Assembly (NCBI RefSeq): GCF_011761495.1
Contig: NZ_JAASRU010000014.1
Span: forward strand, 1 to 64,000
Length of the DNA: 64,000 nucleotides
Origin: Alkalibacillus almallahensis
Lineage (GTDB): Bacteria > Bacillota > Bacilli > Bacillales > Alkalibacillaceae
Direction of reading: 5' to 3'
The notes under the pieces are model-generated. The model searched no databases. It was not told where the DNA came from and saw nothing but the letters and a program-made list of their open reading frames with translations. The position numbers were made by a program, and so were the translations under genes. Of this stretch, positions 42,961 to 50,780 are shown piece by piece. How positions within the stretch are numbered: position 1 is the stretch's first letter; every line of letters starts with the position of its first letter.

Positions 42961-43743
42961 TTATTGAAATTCTTCTGGCGGTTCTTCACCAAACCATTCT
43001 TGATAGATCTCTGCATATGTTCCATTATCAATGATTGTTGCAAGAGCTTCGTTAACTGGCTCTACTAAGTCCGATCCTTCAGGAAAGGCGATGCCATATG
43101 GTTGACCTTGCTGTAAATCGCCAACTGTTTTTAAAGAATCCGGAGCATTCTCTTTAATATAATATTGAACGTTTGGTAAGTCGTAGAATACCGCATCTAA
43201 ACGGTTGGCTTCCAAGTCCATATAGGCTGTGACGATTTCAGGAAATGCTGTAACATTCGCATCTGTTTCATCATTTAAAAAGGCTTCACTTGTTGAGCCT
43301 TGGCGCGATCCAATATCCATACCATCCACATCATCAATGGATTCGATGTCTGAGTCCTGTGGAACAGCTAGGATTAAACCTGAATCGTAGTATTTATCCG
43401 AGAAGTCCATGTTTTCATCACGGTCATCAGTGATAGAAATTCCGGCAATTCCCATATCATGTCTTTCTGAACGCATTGAAGCTAATAAACCATCGAAGTT
43501 CATTGTTTCGTATTCTACTTCAAACCCTGCCTCATCGGCTATAGCATTTAATAAGTCAATGTCGAAACCTTCCATTTCACCAGTGTCAGGATTTAAATAC
43601 TCAAAAGGTTGAAAGTTAGCGTCTGTTGCGACAGAGAATGTTTTACCTTCAACACCTTCTCCTGAGCTTCCATCATCGGAACCACAGGCTACTAAAGTGA
43701 ATAATGTTACTAAAGTAACTAAACTTAGTATCCATTTTTTCAT
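42961..43743 (-). CDS. Polar amino acid ABC transporter binding lipoprotein
   Basis: A 260-residue lipoprotein: lipobox LVAC (Cys20), then a family 3 solute-binding fold. Typical motifs are FQPFEYLNPDTGEMEGFDIDLL, IAGISITDDRDENMDFSDKYYD and LEANRLDAVFYDLPNVQYY. The Asp/Arg ligands of an alpha-amino acid are present (RDENM region, DIGSRQGST). The C-terminus is acidic (EEPPEEFQ). The ligand could be glutamine or another polar amino acid, or a precursor such as N-acetyl-diaminobutyrate. AGGGGG precedes the ATG. Confidence 0.9.
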   Translation of the reverse strand: MKKWILSLVTLVTLFTLVACGSDDGSSGEGVEGKTFSVATDANFQPFEYLNPDTGEMEGFDIDLLNAIADEAGFEVEYETMNFDGLLASMRSERHDMGIAGISITDDRDENMDFSDKYYDSGLILAVPQDSDIESIDDVDGMDIGSRQGSTSEAFLNDETDANVTAFPEIVTAYMDLEANRLDAVFYDLPNVQYYIKENAPDSLKTVGDLQQGQPYGIAFPEGSDLVEPVNEALATIIDNGTYAEIYQEWFGEEPPEEFQ

Positions 43744-43789
43744 CTGCTTATGTACCCCCTAAATTTTTCAATCTGACTATTATTTTCTC

Positions 43790-43795
43790 ATTATA
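43790..43795 (-). promoter_or_regulatory. -10 element of the importer-ectC operon
   Basis: On the minus strand a perfect TATAAT (43795-43790) stands in TTGTGCATATAATG, 46 nt before the start codon. A weak -35 lies in AATTCT about 17 nt above. The rest of the 43800-44030 interval is AT-rich and holds no gene. Confidence 0.5.
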
Positions 43796-44030
43796 TGCAC
43801 AAGTTTGGAAAATAGAATTAATCATTATAATTATGAATTATCAGATATTTATAACGATTTTCTTACCCTCAACTCATTTATTTCTAAAATAGCGTTAATT
43901 TCTTGTAGTATTCTTTTATTTAATCTAAATTTAGTTAATTTAAGAAAAACAAAAAAGATGTTGGCACAAAAGAATAATTAGCTATACAAAAGACGAATAT
44001 TTGAAATTATCACAGATGAGTAGTAACAAA

Positions 44031-44155
44031 GCGAAATCAAAACACGTAGACGCCTGTGGGAACAGCACGCGTCTCGAGACCCCACAGGCCACGCCTTTCT
44101 GGCCGAGGAGGCTCGAGCCGTGCCCACGGCAAGCGAAGTGTTTTGATGGAGCGTC
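44031..44155 (+). repeat. Dispersed GC-rich palindrome, copy 5 (variant ends)
   Basis: The core AGCACGCGTCTCGAGACCCC and GGCTCGAGCCGTGCCCACGG is that of the family, but the ends are ATCAAAACAC (44036-44045) and GTGTTTTGAT (44138-44147), a different inverted repeat. A terminator hairpin follows at 44167. Confidence 0.9.
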
Positions 44156-44166
44156 ATTCAAGCAGA

Positions 44167-44207
44167 AAACCCGAACGATTTATTTTTTAATTAAATCGTT
44201 CGGGTTT
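44167..44207. terminator. Terminator hairpin attached to repeat copy 5
   Basis: AAACCCGAACGATTTA pairs perfectly with TAAATCGTTCGGGTTT. It probably ends the catalase transcript on the minus strand. The same hairpin occurs beside repeat copy 6. Confidence 0.8.
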
Positions 44208-44251
44208 TGCCTTGCATTATAAACTTTTGTCCCAACCTCGTTTATAAAGGC

Positions 44252-45784
44252 TTAATAAGGGTCGGAAGGGTGAGCGATGTCATCTGAATTTAATTCAGGT
44301 GCAGGTGTTGCGTTTGGATCGTTTAAGCCCTGAGCGACACGTTTTCCATATTCTGAGTCAGCTTTCGTTAGGTTTTCGATCATATGATTTTGAATGGTTT
44401 CATGACATTGAGATAAAGCATTAACCAAGTTACTGATCAATTCATTCTGTTCCCATTCATTCATGCGGCGGTAAGTTTCACCTGCCTGGCCAAAGTGGTT
44501 TTGCCGTTCAATCGGGTCACGGACAATATTACCTTCCACATAAGGTTCGTGTTCCTGGCCAGGATTCTCGGCTTCCCGGTATCCATCTAGCGCTGAAGGT
44601 TCGTAGTTAATGTGCGGGTTTTTGTCCTCAGCATAATCTGTGCGGTAATCCATTTGACCACCGTTTTGGTTGGTGCGAATCCCTTTTATTGGACTGTTAA
44701 TCGGTAATTGTAAGTAGTTTGCGCCGACACGATAACGCTGAGTATCGGAGTAGGAATAGGTTCTACCTTGTAATAGTTTGTCATCTGAGAAGTCGAGGCC
44801 ATCGACGAGTACGCCTGTCCCGAATGCAGACTGTTCCACTTCAGCATGATAATTTTTCGGGTTATCATTTAACACCATTTTACCGACTTTATGCCAAGGG
44901 AATTGGTCACGATACCACAGTTTAGTCGGATCGAGAGGGTCGAAATCGAGCTCTGGATGCTCGCCTTCTTCCATGATTTGAACGTATAATTCCCACTCAG
45001 GGTAATTGCCTTCTTCAATGGCGTTAAACAAATCTTCTGTGGCATGATTAAAGTTTTCGCCTTGGATCTGGTTCGCTTCCATTTGTGTTAGGTTTTTAAT
45101 ACCTTGAACGGGTTCCCAGTGGTATTTAACTAAGACAGCTTTTCCTTCAGCATTCACCCATCTATAAGCGTGGACACCTGATCCTTGCATGTGACGATAA
45201 TTCGCAGGAATGCCCCAAGGTGAAAACAGGAATGTAATCATATGGGTCGCTTCAGGTGATTGACTGACGAAATCCATAATCCGTTCAGGGTCTTGAATAT
45301 TGGTGACAGGATCGGGTTGAAAGGCGTGAACAAAATCAGGGAACTTAATGGGATCACGAATAAAGAAGATTTTTAGATTATTGCCGACTAAGTCCCAATT
45401 ACCATCTTCCGTATAAAATTTCACAGCAAAACCTCGGGGATCTCGTAATGTTTCAGGAGAATGTTTGCCGTGATTAACAGTGGAAAATCGGACAAAGACA
45501 GGTGTTTGTTGACCTTTTTCAAATACCTTAGCTCGAGTGTATTTTGATAGAGGTTCACCGTCTATTTCACCATAAGATTCAAAGTAGCCATAAGCACCAG
45601 CACCGCGTGCATGAACAATACGTTCGGGTATTTTCTCACGATCAAAGTGACTGATCTTTTCAAGAAAATCGTAGTTTTCAAGAACCATTGGGCCTCGTTT
45701 GCCGACGGTTCGGGCGTTTTGATTATCCGTGACAGGGTGACCTTGCTGGTTCGTCAACGTTTCTTTTTGATGATGTTTTTTCAT
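44252..45784 (-). CDS. Heme catalase (KatA/KatX type)
   Basis: The protein has 510 residues from ATG 45784, which has AAGGAGG 8 nt upstream; the frame is open to a GTG at 45808. Catalytic His58 ([11 protein letters not shown]), Asn135 ([11 protein letters not shown]) and the heme Tyr345 ([10 protein letters not shown]) are all present. It breaks down hydrogen peroxide in the cytoplasm or spore. The small subunit length (about 500) fits clade KatA/KatX rather than the 650-residue KatE. No PerR box was recognised upstream, and khtT is divergent 115 nt away. Confidence 0.92.
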   Translation of the reverse strand: MKKHHQKETLTNQQGHPVTDNQNARTVGKRGPMVLENYDFLEKISHFDREKIPERIVHARGAGAYGYFESYGEIDGEPLSKYTRAKVFEKGQQTPVFVRFSTVNHGKHSPETLRDPRGFAVKFYTEDGNWDLVGNNLKIFFIRDPIKFPDFVHAFQPDPVTNIQDPERIMDFVSQSPEATHMITFLFSPWGIPANYRHMQGSGVHAYRWVNAEGKAVLVKYHWEPVQGIKNLTQMEANQIQGENFNHATEDLFNAIEEGNYPEWELYVQIMEEGEHPELDFDPLDPTKLWYRDQFPWHKVGKMVLNDNPKNYHAEVEQSAFGTGVLVDGLDFSDDKLLQGRTYSYSDTQRYRVGANYLQLPINSPIKGIRTNQNGGQMDYRTDYAEDKNPHINYEPSALDGYREAENPGQEHEPYVEGNIVRDPIERQNHFGQAGETYRRMNEWEQNELISNLVNALSQCHETIQNHMIENLTKADSEYGKRVAQGLNDPNATPAPELNSDDIAHPSDPY

Positions 45785-45899
45785 ATTCATAACCTCCTTA
45801 CTAATCACGTCATTAGTATGAACAATTGATTAAAACTTATTAGCCAATGGGAAAAATTCTATATATAATAGGAATAAGAAGAAATAGAGGAGGCACGTT

Positions 45900-46391
45900 A
45901 TGCAATTTCATGAAACAGAATTACCAGGTGTCGGTAAGAAAATCACCTTTAAAAATAGTGAAGGAATTTATACTGTGATGATTTTACATCATAGTGGGAA
46001 ACGTGAATTTTATTATTTAGAGGATGATGACGATGATGAACCTTTATTTTCGACAACATTGACTTCAGAGGAAACGAAAGAGTTGGCGATTAAATTGCTT
46101 GGAAGTCGTGAGGAAACGCCTGAAGATGATGCTTACGATCAAATGAGTCTCGTTCGGAAAAAGGCATTAGTTAACTGGGTGGATATTAAACAAGGTTCAT
46201 GCATGATTGAACGGTCAGTTGGTAGTGCTCAAAACTTGAGTGAAAACGAAGTATCAATTGTTGCTATTTTCCGTGAAGATGAACTGCTGTCCAAACCTGC
46301 TGATGATGTGGTGATTCATGAAGGCGATACTTTAATGGTACTTGGCCGGAAAAAAGCGGTCGAAGAATTCGAAAAGACTTGCAAGGAATAG
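45900..46391 (+). CDS. khtT: K+/H+ antiporter regulatory subunit KhtT-like
   Basis: A 163-residue soluble protein. The N-terminal part (1-75) includes a remarkable acidic stretch (YLEDDDDDEPLF); the C-terminal half (about 85-160) is a TrkA-C (RCK C) domain, VSIVAIFREDELLSKPADD and GDTLMVLGRKKAVEEF. KhtT controls KhtU in Bacillus. AGGAGG lies 9 nt before the ATG. It overlaps nothing and is 6 nt from khtU. The khtS small gene found in some relatives was not seen. Confidence 0.86.
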   Translation: MQFHETELPGVGKKITFKNSEGIYTVMILHHSGKREFYYLEDDDDDEPLFSTTLTSEETKELAIKLLGSREETPEDDAYDQMSLVRKKALVNWVDIKQGSCMIERSVGSAQNLSENEVSIVAIFREDELLSKPADDVVIHEGDTLMVLGRKKAVEEFEKTCKE

Positions 46392-46397
46392 TATCTC

Positions 46398-47552
46398 ATG
46401 GACCTACCAGAGATGTTGTCAGCAGGGTTACTGTTATTATTATTATTTGTAGTCGGTTTTGTCTCGCTTAAAATTAAGGTTCCTAATGTGATCACGTTCT
46501 TATTTGTAGGATTGGTAATTGGGGGATTGATTGAGGATTCACATATATTAGGTTTTGCTGGAGAAGTAGGCATTATTTTATTGTTCTTTATGTTAGGGAT
46601 GGAATTTCCCTTAAAACAGTTAAGTCAAGTAGCAAGGAAAGTATTTAAAGCTGGCATTCTTGATGTCATACTCAGTTTCGGTGTGGCTATGGGCATTGCT
46701 TTGATGTTCGGTGTCGACTGGATTACGGCGATGCTGATTGGTGGTGTAGCTTATGCGACCAGTTCGTCAATCACCGCGAAATTACTAGAGGGCAGTAAGA
46801 GAATGGCGAACAAAGAATCTGAATTTATGTTAGGGTTGTTAATCTTTGAAGATATCGTTGCACCTGTTTTGGTCGCTGTTTTAGTTGGTTTAACGGCTGG
46901 TTCTGCGGTTACAGCTGGTTCAATCACCTTGATTCTGTTACAAGTATTACTACTTATGGCAGGAGCCATTCTCCTATCGTTATGGGTGATGCCGAAGTTT
47001 CGACCCTTTGTTGACCGTTATATGAACGAAGACTTTTTCGTACTGTTTGTCATAGGCTTAGCCTTAACATATGGTGGCTTAGCGTTATACTTAGATCTTT
47101 CTGAAGTGTTGGGTGCCTTTTTGGCTGGAATTGTATTAGCGGAGTTAAAACGGACAGAAGAAATGGAACATTTAGTCATAAACTTTCGTGACTTATTATT
47201 ACCTTTGTTCTTTGTTTATTTCGGTACGAATATTGAATTAACAGAAGGGATCCCCATGGTTCCGTTGTTATTGATCCTATTAATTTGGTCTATTATTGCT
47301 AAACTAGCAGTAGGTTATTGGGGCGGACAATCATATGGGATGTCAAAACGTGTTTCTTTAAGAGCAGGGTTATCCTTTACACAGCGCGGTGAATTTTCGA
47401 TTATTATCGCTGCTTTAGCATCACAGGAGATCGCGGCGTTTAGTAGCGTGTTTATCTTAATGTCAGCTTTAATTGGTGTCGTTTTATTCCAAAACGCACC
47501 GAAAATCGCCAATCGATTTTTCCCTAAAAAACCTAAAGCACAGTCGACATAA
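46398..47552 (+). CDS. khtU: K+/H+ antiporter subunit KhtU (CPA2 family)
   Basis: A 384-residue CPA2 cation:proton antiporter with about twelve hydrophobic helices. The conserved membrane Asp-containing region is LLIFEDIVAPVLVA, with AYATSSSITAKLL before it and LSFTQRGEFSIIIAALA near the end. It lacks the cytoplasmic Trk domain of KefC, which fits a separate KhtT subunit. KhtU removes K+ at high pH and methylglyoxal stress in relatives. It ends at repeat copy 6. Confidence 0.88.
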   Translation: MDLPEMLSAGLLLLLLFVVGFVSLKIKVPNVITFLFVGLVIGGLIEDSHILGFAGEVGIILLFFMLGMEFPLKQLSQVARKVFKAGILDVILSFGVAMGIALMFGVDWITAMLIGGVAYATSSSITAKLLEGSKRMANKESEFMLGLLIFEDIVAPVLVAVLVGLTAGSAVTAGSITLILLQVLLLMAGAILLSLWVMPKFRPFVDRYMNEDFFVLFVIGLALTYGGLALYLDLSEVLGAFLAGIVLAELKRTEEMEHLVINFRDLLLPLFFVYFGTNIELTEGIPMVPLLLILLIWSIIAKLAVGYWGGQSYGMSKRVSLRAGLSFTQRGEFSIIIAALASQEIAAFSSVFILMSALIGVVLFQNAPKIANRFFPKKPKAQST

Positions 47553-47634
47553 TATATAAGAAACTGAGAAAAAAGGATATTTAATTGTGCAAAAGATGAA
47601 TGTTAGCAAAACATATTAGTTAAGCAAATATGAA

Positions 47635-47816
47635 GCGGAATCAAAACACGTAGACGCCTGTGGGAACAGCACGCGTCTCGAGACCCCGCAAGCCCCGCTT
47701 TTGGGCTGAGTAGGCTCGAGCCGTGCCCCGGTAAAGGAAACACAGCGATTGCGTCAGCAGAGCTGATGTTGAGCTTATGTCACGTAGAACCAAGCGAAGT
47801 GTTTTGGTGGAGCGTT
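47635..47816 (+). repeat. Dispersed GC-rich palindrome, copy 6 (variant ends, 60-bp insertion)
   Basis: It has the ends ATCAAAACACG and GTGTTTTGGT as in copy 5, and the core GCGTCTCGAGACCCCGC and GGCTCGAGCCGTGCC. An extra 60 bp (about 47730-47790) carries TCAGC-AGA-GCTGA. A central part reads AAGCCCCGCTTTTGGGCTG. Confidence 0.88.
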
Positions 47817-47827
47817 ATTTAAGCAAA

Positions 47828-47864
47828 GACCCGAACGATTTTTTCAATTAAATCGTTCGGGTCT
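47828..47864. terminator. Terminator hairpin attached to repeat copy 6
   Basis: AGACCCGAACGATTT pairs with AAATCGTTCGGGTCT. It lies between the convergent khtU and mscS genes and serves both. Confidence 0.8.
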
Positions 47865-47896
47865 TACTTTGCTTTATGAGGTTTTGTCCCATTCTC

Positions 47897-49006
47897 TTAT
47901 TTATCTTGGTTAAATGGTTTAGCCATACGTTCAATGGATTCATCTTCCGCATCCAAATATAATGTTCGTGTTGGAAAGGCAACAGACACATCTTCTTCTG
48001 ATAATATGTCCATGATTTGTAGGTTAATATCTTCTTTAATTTTGACGTGCTCTTCCCACTCCGTAGTTTTCGTAAAGAAATAGAGCATAATATCTAAACT
48101 GCTATTGTTATATTCAGTGAATCTTACCACAATGGTTTCTGGATGAATACCATCATGATTCTCTAAGAGTTCACGAATACGCTCAACTACGGTTTCAAGT
48201 TTTTCTTTCGGTGTACTATACTCAACTCCTAAATTAAAGTAAATACGACGTTTACCCATTTCACTCCAGTTTGTGATTGGTTCGTTTGATAATGTTGCAT
48301 TAGGAATTGTGACGAGTGATTCGGCGAATGTTCTCACTCTTGTACTTCTGAATGTGATGTCTTCAACGATACCCTCAACACTAGGTGTTTCAATCCAATC
48401 ATCCATCGTGAACGGCTTTTCGGTGATAATCACAACACCACCAAATAAGTTTTTGATGACCTCTTGAGCTGCAAGAGCAAAGGCTAGTCCACCTAAACCT
48501 AGTCCTGCTACAAAGCCACTTACTTCATAGCCGAATTCTTGAGCGATGATACTGAAACTGATGGCGATGACAATAAATCGAATCGCTTTAGATATAAAAG
48601 GGATTAAGATTTGATCAATCTTTAAGCTGATCCTGTCGTTAATTTTCATCAAGATTAATGAAGAACTAGAAGCTAAATTATATAGTCCCCAAGTAATGAC
48701 GATAATAACGGATGAACGGATGAAGTGCCTAAACAATTCATTATCTTGTTCGAGGAATGGAACATAATGAACGGCAATATAAACCCCGACAATAACGAAT
48801 AACCATCCGACTGGTTTTTCGTAGGATTTAACAATATAATCAAGTAAATCAGATTTAGTTTTATGTGTGACAGCTAGAATTAATTTAAAAATATATTTTG
48901 CGAACAATCCTTTTGCGACTAAAAAGCCGAGAAATATGGCACCCGCAATCATTAAGCTATACCAATGGTCATAATGAATTATGTATTCCCAAAATCGCCA
49001 GTTCAT
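47897..49006 (-). CDS. MscS-family mechanosensitive channel
   Basis: A 369-residue small-conductance mechanosensitive channel. There are four to five hydrophobic helices, the pore-lining TM3 with GLGLGGLAFALAAQEVIKN (about residue 165-185), and the cytoplasmic beta domain starting GGVVIITEKPFTMDDWI. The C-terminal part (250-350) holds the usual alpha/beta vestibule. The channel releases solutes when turgor rises after osmotic down-shock. A GGAGCT-type ribosome site precedes the ATG. Confidence 0.9.
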   Translation of the reverse strand: MNWRFWEYIIHYDHWYSLMIAGAIFLGFLVAKGLFAKYIFKLILAVTHKTKSDLLDYIVKSYEKPVGWLFVIVGVYIAVHYVPFLEQDNELFRHFIRSSVIIVITWGLYNLASSSSLILMKINDRISLKIDQILIPFISKAIRFIVIAISFSIIAQEFGYEVSGFVAGLGLGGLAFALAAQEVIKNLFGGVVIITEKPFTMDDWIETPSVEGIVEDITFRSTRVRTFAESLVTIPNATLSNEPITNWSEMGKRRIYFNLGVEYSTPKEKLETVVERIRELLENHDGIHPETIVVRFTEYNNSSLDIMLYFFTKTTEWEEHVKIKEDINLQIMDILSEEDVSVAFPTRTLYLDAEDESIERMAKPFNQDK

Positions 49007-49111
49007 ATTGAGAGCTCCTTGTGATCATGCTTTTAATGCTAAATTTATCATACTACAGCGTTAAAAAAACTTAAAGGCTACTCCTTAAAATAAGAAGTAG
49101 CCTTTGGATTA

Positions 49112-49780
49112 TTAGGATACTGTTTGTGCTTCAATCGCACGGATAAAACGATCAGCTGTTGAACCACTGGATTGTGGGTTTTGACCTGTGATAAGGTTAT
49201 GATCGCGAACTGAATAATCGCTCCACTTATCACCTTGTTCAAAGTTTGCACCTTTTTCACGCAATTTAGATTCAAGCATGAATGGCATGTGTTGATCTAA
49301 TTGCATTTCTTTTTCCTCTTCATCTGTAAAGGCTGTTAGGTTTTTGTCTTTCACAATAGGTGTGCCATCTTCATAGGTCACATTGACTAACCCAGCTGGG
49401 CCGTGACAAACAGAACCGATGACTTTATCCTTTTCAGCGTATTGCTGTAAGACATATTGTAAGGTTTCACTATCTGGTAAGTCGAACATGGTGCCGTGTC
49501 CACCTGGTAAGAAGACACCATCAAATGCATTCGCATCTGCTTTGGATAATTGCTCGGTATTTTCTAAAGCTGTTTCAGCAGCCTTCCATTCAGGTCGATC
49601 TTCAATGCTATTTGGATCAAGTGGGACCTCGCCACCTTTAATACTTGTTACTTTCACATCATATCCTTGCTCTATAAACTTAAGATAAGGAACCGCGAAT
49701 TCTTCTAGCCATAATCCTGTTTTGTGATCTTCTGTGATCGTTTCGTGATTAGTTAAAATCATTAAGATTGAATTTGCCAT
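49112..49780 (-). CDS. DJ-1/PfpI family protein (Hsp31-like)
   Basis: The protein has 222 residues from ATG 49780, chosen because AAGGAGG lies 7 nt upstream; the frame is open further up to 49828. The nucleophile elbow is GSVCHGPAGLV with Cys125-His126, together with Glu27 (WLEEFAVPY) and FDGVFLPGGHGTMFDL. Members have glyoxalase III or chaperone activity that repairs methylglyoxal damage, which fits the neighbouring KhtTU. The exact reaction is unknown. Confidence 0.87.
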   Translation of the reverse strand: MANSILMILTNHETITEDHKTGLWLEEFAVPYLKFIEQGYDVKVTSIKGGEVPLDPNSIEDRPEWKAAETALENTEQLSKADANAFDGVFLPGGHGTMFDLPDSETLQYVLQQYAEKDKVIGSVCHGPAGLVNVTYEDGTPIVKDKNLTAFTDEEEKEMQLDQHMPFMLESKLREKGANFEQGDKWSDYSVRDHNLITGQNPQSSGSTADRFIRAIEAQTVS

Positions 49781-49854
49781 GATGATTCCTCCTTTTCTAA
49801 TTACCTTTGTAACACGGTTGTTTAGCATGATTCAAAAAGTATGCTTGAATAGTT

Positions 49855-50691
49855 TTAGCAAAGTTGCGGTGGAATATTGAAATTCGTATTAAATGTATAA
49901 GGTGGTGCTGGTGGAATGGAAGGGATGCCTCCATAAGCTGGTGGATTAGGCACGTAATTAAAGTAAGAGCAGCCGTCAATACTTGGTCCGTGAGCCCAAC
50001 GCCCTTCAGCACTTGCATTGCCTTGTGAAAAGTTGTAGAAGTCATAGGCAACTGACTTCAATTCTTGATTAGAAGGGAAGGTCGATGGAACCACGACACC
50101 TTCGCGTTCTTCAAGTTCTTGTAAAGCGGCTAACCACATATTCTGGTGCATGCGATCTCGAGCAATTAAGAAAGATAACATATCTTTCACACCACGATCG
50201 TTCGTCATTTCATATAAACGAGTGGCTTGGAGACGTCCTTGTGATTCTGCCATAACATTCGCACGAAAATCCGCAATCAAATTACCACTTGCTCCAATAT
50301 AATCTGCCGTCCAACTGTTACCATTACTATCTTGTGGCATGGCGCCAAGCCCTGAGACAATGGCATGCTGGGGATCCATACCCCCAATAATCGCTGCCAT
50401 AGCAGGATCTTCAGAAGCTTGCTCGAGTGTGCCTGCTGGTGCATCATCTAATAGACGGGCAATCATGGTCGCTAACATTTCAACGTGTGCAAGTTCTTCT
50501 GTCCCGACGTCATAGAGTAAATCCTTATATTTTCCTTCCATACGCAAATTGAATCCTTGGAATAAGTATTGCATCGCAACTGAAATTTCCCCATATTGCC
50601 CACCTAAAATTTCTTGAAGGCGCCTTGCAAACAAAGGGTTAGGTCGTTCAGGTTTAGCTTCGAACTGTAATTCCTTCACATGATAAAACAA
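49855..50691 (-). CDS. Manganese catalase
   Basis: A 278-residue dimanganese catalase. The metal ligands are at the expected places: Glu35 (GQYGEISVAMQYLF), Glu66 and His69 (VGTEELAHVEML), Glu149 (VMAESQGRLQATR) and His182 (ARDRMHQNMWLA). The C-terminal tail is Pro/Asn/Tyr-rich (about residues 245-278), as in CotJC-like coat proteins. With a heme catalase nearby, peroxide defence is doubled. It may be a spore-coat enzyme by analogy to CotJC, which is inferred. Confidence 0.9.
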   Translation of the reverse strand: MFYHVKELQFEAKPERPNPLFARRLQEILGGQYGEISVAMQYLFQGFNLRMEGKYKDLLYDVGTEELAHVEMLATMIARLLDDAPAGTLEQASEDPAMAAIIGGMDPQHAIVSGLGAMPQDSNGNSWTADYIGASGNLIADFRANVMAESQGRLQATRLYEMTNDRGVKDMLSFLIARDRMHQNMWLAALQELEEREGVVVPSTFPSNQELKSVAYDFYNFSQGNASAEGRWAHGPSIDGCSYFNYVPNPPAYGGIPSIPPAPPYTFNTNFNIPPQLC

Positions 50692-50780
50692 TAGATGTCA
50701 CTTCCTTTTCCTCCAGTGTCATTCTATATCTATGGGTATGTGAAGATGGTTTGTCCCTATTCTTTTACTTATCAAGATTA

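Noticed and set aside
45784-45899. Sigma-B promoter or PerR box between catalase and khtT
   Set aside because: GATTAA and GGGAAA occur in the right order for sigma B on the plus strand, but both are weak, and no TTATAATnATTATAA-like PerR site was found.
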